A stretch of 64,000 nucleotides of DNA. It comes from Rhodoplanes sp963840055. GTDB taxonomy: Bacteria > Pseudomonadota > Alphaproteobacteria > Rhizobiales > Xanthobacteraceae. Positions within the stretch are counted from its first letter, which is position 1. The number at the start of each line of letters is the position of its first letter. A model generated the notes under the pieces. It saw only the letters and a program-made list of their open reading frames with translations, searched no databases and was not told the origin of the DNA. Where the stretch lies: positions 248,001 to 312,000 of the forward strand of contig CAWIXM010000022.1 of assembly GCA_963840055.1 (NCBI GenBank). The letters are read 5' to 3'. Made by a program: the position numbers and the translations under genes. Positions 61,732 through 64,000 of this stretch are shown here, in pieces.

Positions 61732-63078
61732 GTGATCGACCTGCGCGCTTTGGGCGCAGCGGTTGTCTTGCTTGCGCTGACCGCGACGGGCCCGGCGCAG
61801 GCTGCCGAATGCCCGGGAAAGCCGGACGCGCTGGGGACGAGCCGCACCCTCGTCATCGACCCGAATGAGCATGTGCGCCTCGGGATGATGCAATACCCCG
61901 AGACGCTGCCGCTTGCCGACCATGAGGTCGTGCTCACCTTCGACGACGGACCGCTGCCCCCCTACACCAGCCGCGTTCTCGACGTCCTCGATTCCGAATG
62001 CGTCAAGGCGACCTTCTTCCTCGTCGGGCGGATGGCGAAGGCCTATCCCGACATGGTGCGGAAGATTCATGCCGCCGGACACACCATCGGCACCCACAGC
62101 AACAACCATCCCTTCAACTTCAACCGCATGTCGCCCCAGCAGGCGGACGCAGAGGTCGAAGGCGGGATCGAAGCGGTCGCCGCCGCCCTCGGCGATCGCA
62201 ATGAGATTGCGCCCTTCTTCCGCATCCCTGGGCTTTTGCGCAGCGATACGGTCGAGCACTATCTCGCCGGCCGATCGTTGATGACCTGGAGCGCCGATTT
62301 CCCTGTGGACGATTGGAAACACATCTCGGCCAAGACGATCGTTAAGCGCGCCTTTCAGCGTCTTGAGGCCAAAGGCCGCGGCATGATCCTCCTCCATGAC
62401 ATTCAGCCCGCGACCGCGTTGGCGATGCCGACGATCCTCAAGGAGCTCAAGCGCCGCGGCTACCGCATCGTTCAAGTCGTGCCGGCGACCCCGGATCGCG
62501 TGAAAACGGCGACGCTGTCGTCGGATTGGTTGGTCCACAAGAACGGCAAGAACCACAAGAACGGTAAGAACCACAAGGACGGCAAGGACGGCGAGTGGCC
62601 GAAGCCGGAGCTAAGTATCGCGGTTCTACTCGCCGAGTCGGTGCTGCCCGCCCCTGCTCCATCGAGCTTTGGACTCGCAGAACCGTTCTCGCCGAAAGAG
62701 GCCGGCAACCTGCCCCGCTTGCGCTTTTTTACGGTGGCGCGCGGGAAAACCCCGCTGCCGCCTGAATCGCCATGGTCGCGGCTTAGGACGAACGACAAGC
62801 CGCCCGCCGCGCTCGCCTCCGCAGATAGCGCCGTGTTGCCGGCGCCCGGCCTCAGCAGTTTCGGCTATGGCGACGATTTTATCCTGATGATCCCCGAACC
62901 GAGTTCGCTCCAGCGGCATGCATCGTTTTCGCCGCCGGCCGGGTCAAAGAACGCTCACCGGGCGAGCCCCCACCACGTGACGTCGTCCGTGCACCGTCGC
63001 CGTCATGCCCGACGAAAGGTCGAAACCGCGGGGGTTCTGCACTTCCTCTTCCCGCCCAAGCCGGCGCGGCCGATGTGA
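61732..63078 (+). CDS. Secreted polysaccharide deacetylase family protein with long C-terminal tail
   Basis: 448 residues from GTG 61732. Signal peptide ends near AQA(A) at ~24. The NodB-type domain (about 60-250) has LTFDDGPLPPYTSRVL with the catalytic/metal Asp pair, GTHSNNHPFNF with the metal His pair, PFFRIPGLLRSD (Arg motif), and MILLHDIQ with the catalytic His. It likely removes acetyl groups from an extracellular or cell-wall polysaccharide. After ~262 comes a Lys/His/Asn repeat (HKNGKN x3) and a ~165-residue Pro/Ser-rich tail ending in a basic His/Arg patch, with no known domain. Confidence 0.88.
   Translation: MIDLRALGAAVVLLALTATGPAQAAECPGKPDALGTSRTLVIDPNEHVRLGMMQYPETLPLADHEVVLTFDDGPLPPYTSRVLDVLDSECVKATFFLVGRMAKAYPDMVRKIHAAGHTIGTHSNNHPFNFNRMSPQQADAEVEGGIEAVAAALGDRNEIAPFFRIPGLLRSDTVEHYLAGRSLMTWSADFPVDDWKHISAKTIVKRAFQRLEAKGRGMILLHDIQPATALAMPTILKELKRRGYRIVQVVPATPDRVKTATLSSDWLVHKNGKNHKNGKNHKDGKDGEWPKPELSIAVLLAESVLPAPAPSSFGLAEPFSPKEAGNLPRLRFFTVARGKTPLPPESPWSRLRTNDKPPAALASADSAVLPAPGLSSFGYGDDFILMIPEPSSLQRHASFSPPAGSKNAHRASPHHVTSSVHRRRHARRKVETAGVLHFLFPPKPARPM
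62536..62589 (+). repeat. 18-bp tandem repeat inside the deacetylase gene (3 units)
   Basis: Three in-frame copies of CACAAGAACGGCAAGAAC with few differences, encoding HKNGKN-HKNGKN-HKDGKD. This forms a basic, His-containing linker just after the catalytic domain. Repeat number probably varies between strains. Confidence 0.88.
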
Positions 63079-63156
63079 CGGTTCAGGCGCGGCGCGATTG
63101 CTGCCGCGGCCCGCACGTTCCAAAAGCGCGAACTGCAAGAGGGCGCTTGCGCGCAT

Positions 63157-63241
63157 TGGTGCGGTCGAGAGGACTCGAACCTCCACGGGTCGCCCCACTA
63201 GCACCTCAAGCTAGCGCGTCTACCAGTTCCGCCACGACCGC
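63157..63241 (-). tRNA. tRNA-Leu (anticodon GAG), CCA encoded
   Basis: On the minus strand the gene begins GCGGTCGTGGC and ends CGACCGCACCA, giving a full 7-bp acceptor stem, discriminator A and an encoded CCA (63157-63159). The anticodon arm CTAGC-TTGAGGT-GCTAG gives anticodon GAG. A long variable arm (TGGGGCGACCCG) and GGTTCGAGTCC T-loop fit a class II tRNA-Leu. 85 nt. Confidence 0.95.
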
Positions 63242-63434
63242 TTAGGATGGACGCTGGCCTTCCGGGCCAAGCGCTTTCGGCGACAGGCGAGCATGTAACA
63301 AATCGATCATGTGGCGACAAGATCGCTCGGCGCCCACCATAGCGATACGACCGGCGTCCTTGGCGCTCGCGGCGTTCCGCGCCATTTAATATGCGTAGTG
63401 GCTTATGCAGCCAATCGATGCGGACCTATGACGA

Positions 63435-64000
63435 GTGCTTGGCGCGACTGACACACACAATGACGCGGTCGCCATCGGCGTTGCGCCGGTGACCGCGCTC
63501 GCGCCGGTCGAATGGCGCGCCGGCATGACGCTCATCCCCTATGCGCAGGCACTTGCGGTGATGGAGGCGCGCGCCACGGCCGTGGCCGAAGGCCGGAGCG
63601 CCGAGCTTGTTTGGCTCGTCGAGCACCCTCCCCTCTACACCGCCGGAACCAGCGCCGACGCGAGCGACCTGCTCGAGGCGCGCTTTCCGGTGCATCGCAC
63701 CGGCCGCGGGGGGCAGTTCACCTATCACGGCCCCGGCCAGCGGGTCGTCTATCTCATGCTCGACCTCAAGCGCCGCCGACCCGATGTCCGCCGCTTTGTC
63801 GCGACCGTCGAGGAATGGATGATCCGCACGCTCGCACATTTCGATGTCCGCGGGGAGCGGCGTGCGGGGCGCATCGGGGTATGGGTGCGGCGGCCCGATA
63901 AGGGCGAGGGCTACGAAGACAAGATCGCGGCGATTGGGATTCGCCTCAAGCGCTGGGTCAGCCTCCACGGAGCAAGTCTGAACATCGATCCCGACCTATC
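63435..64000 (+). CDS. lipB: Octanoyltransferase LipB, partial (3' end beyond window)
   Basis: Transfers octanoyl from acyl carrier protein to lipoate-dependent enzymes. Probable GTG start at 63435 (frame free of stops to the window edge, ~188 residues present). LVEHPPLYTAGTSADASDLL and TGRGGQFTYHGPGQRVVYLM form the LipB signature, and DKIAAIGIRLKRWVSLHGAS contains the conserved Lys. The catalytic Cys should lie just past the edge. A downstream lipA is not visible. Confidence 0.92.
   Translation, partial: MLGATDTHNDAVAIGVAPVTALAPVEWRAGMTLIPYAQALAVMEARATAVAEGRSAELVWLVEHPPLYTAGTSADASDLLEARFPVHRTGRGGQFTYHGPGQRVVYLMLDLKRRRPDVRRFVATVEEWMIRTLAHFDVRGERRAGRIGVWVRRPDKGEGYEDKIAAIGIRLKRWVSLHGASLNIDPDL

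Overview
The window looks like a chromosomal segment of an alphaproteobacterium of the order Hyphomicrobiales (Rhizobiales), close to the Bradyrhizobium / Rhodopseudomonas / Xanthobacteraceae group. The grounds are the GC-rich coding sequence, a non-discriminating type AspRS, the block aspS ... rnd-ppx-ppk1-hdaA-CDP-alcohol transferase-purM-purN, a P1B-5 (Nia-type) ATPase, a hopanoid-methylase-like radical SAM protein, a phasin, and dispersed palindromes of the kind common in these genomes. The genus is inference; no rRNA gene is present.

Layout. 0-3.2 kb: TRAP transporter operon on the minus strand (dctP, a dctQ with an unusual TM2/coiled-coil N-terminal extension, dctM running off the left edge). 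3.4-8.5 kb: secreted protein, fused CoA-transferase with a small overlapping partner gene, SGNH hydrolase, glycine-zipper protein, and a 49-codon membrane ORF. 8.6-23.1 kb: core housekeeping block (aspS, rnd, ppx, ppk1, hdaA, a CDP-alcohol phosphatidyltransferase, purM, purN), interrupted between aspS and rnd by a ThDP enzyme and a P1B-5 metal ATPase whose C-terminal hemerythrin-like domain is hit by a frameshift. 23.1-32.3 kb: cold-shock gene with a structured leader and a terminator, P2-type ATPase, TerC, ndk, quinone oxidoreductase, GST, DUF599 and YdcF proteins.

32.3-45.4 kb is the accessory part. An IS4-family element of 1313 bp with a 9-bp target duplication splits a small membrane-protein gene coupled to a secreted proline/alanine-rich protein. 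Next come queC and a queuosine-precursor transporter, a HEAT protein and an aldo/keto reductase. After them lies a stretch with several lesions: a two-gene chimeric remnant, a frameshifted methyltransferase, an arylsulfatase with an in-frame TGA just after its signal peptide, and a frameshifted DUF6790 gene. 45.5-53.9 kb: TolA/TonB-like protein, HpnP-like radical SAM, phasin, CBS protein, DHA2 efflux pump, ABM-like plus glyoxalase pair, secreted protein and palindromic repeats. 53.4-64 kb: DUF2237, isovaleryl-CoA dehydrogenase, a four-gene sugar ABC transporter, mgtE, a polysaccharide deacetylase, tRNA-Leu(GAG) and the start of lipB.

Most genes are ordinary metabolism, transport and envelope functions. 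The best leads for something new are the TM2-coiled-coil-DctQ fusion, the hemerythrin-tailed ATPase and its frameshift, the unknown two-gene secreted/membrane module broken by the IS, and the lesion cluster at 38-45 kb. No CRISPR array, prophage or recognisable defence island was seen.
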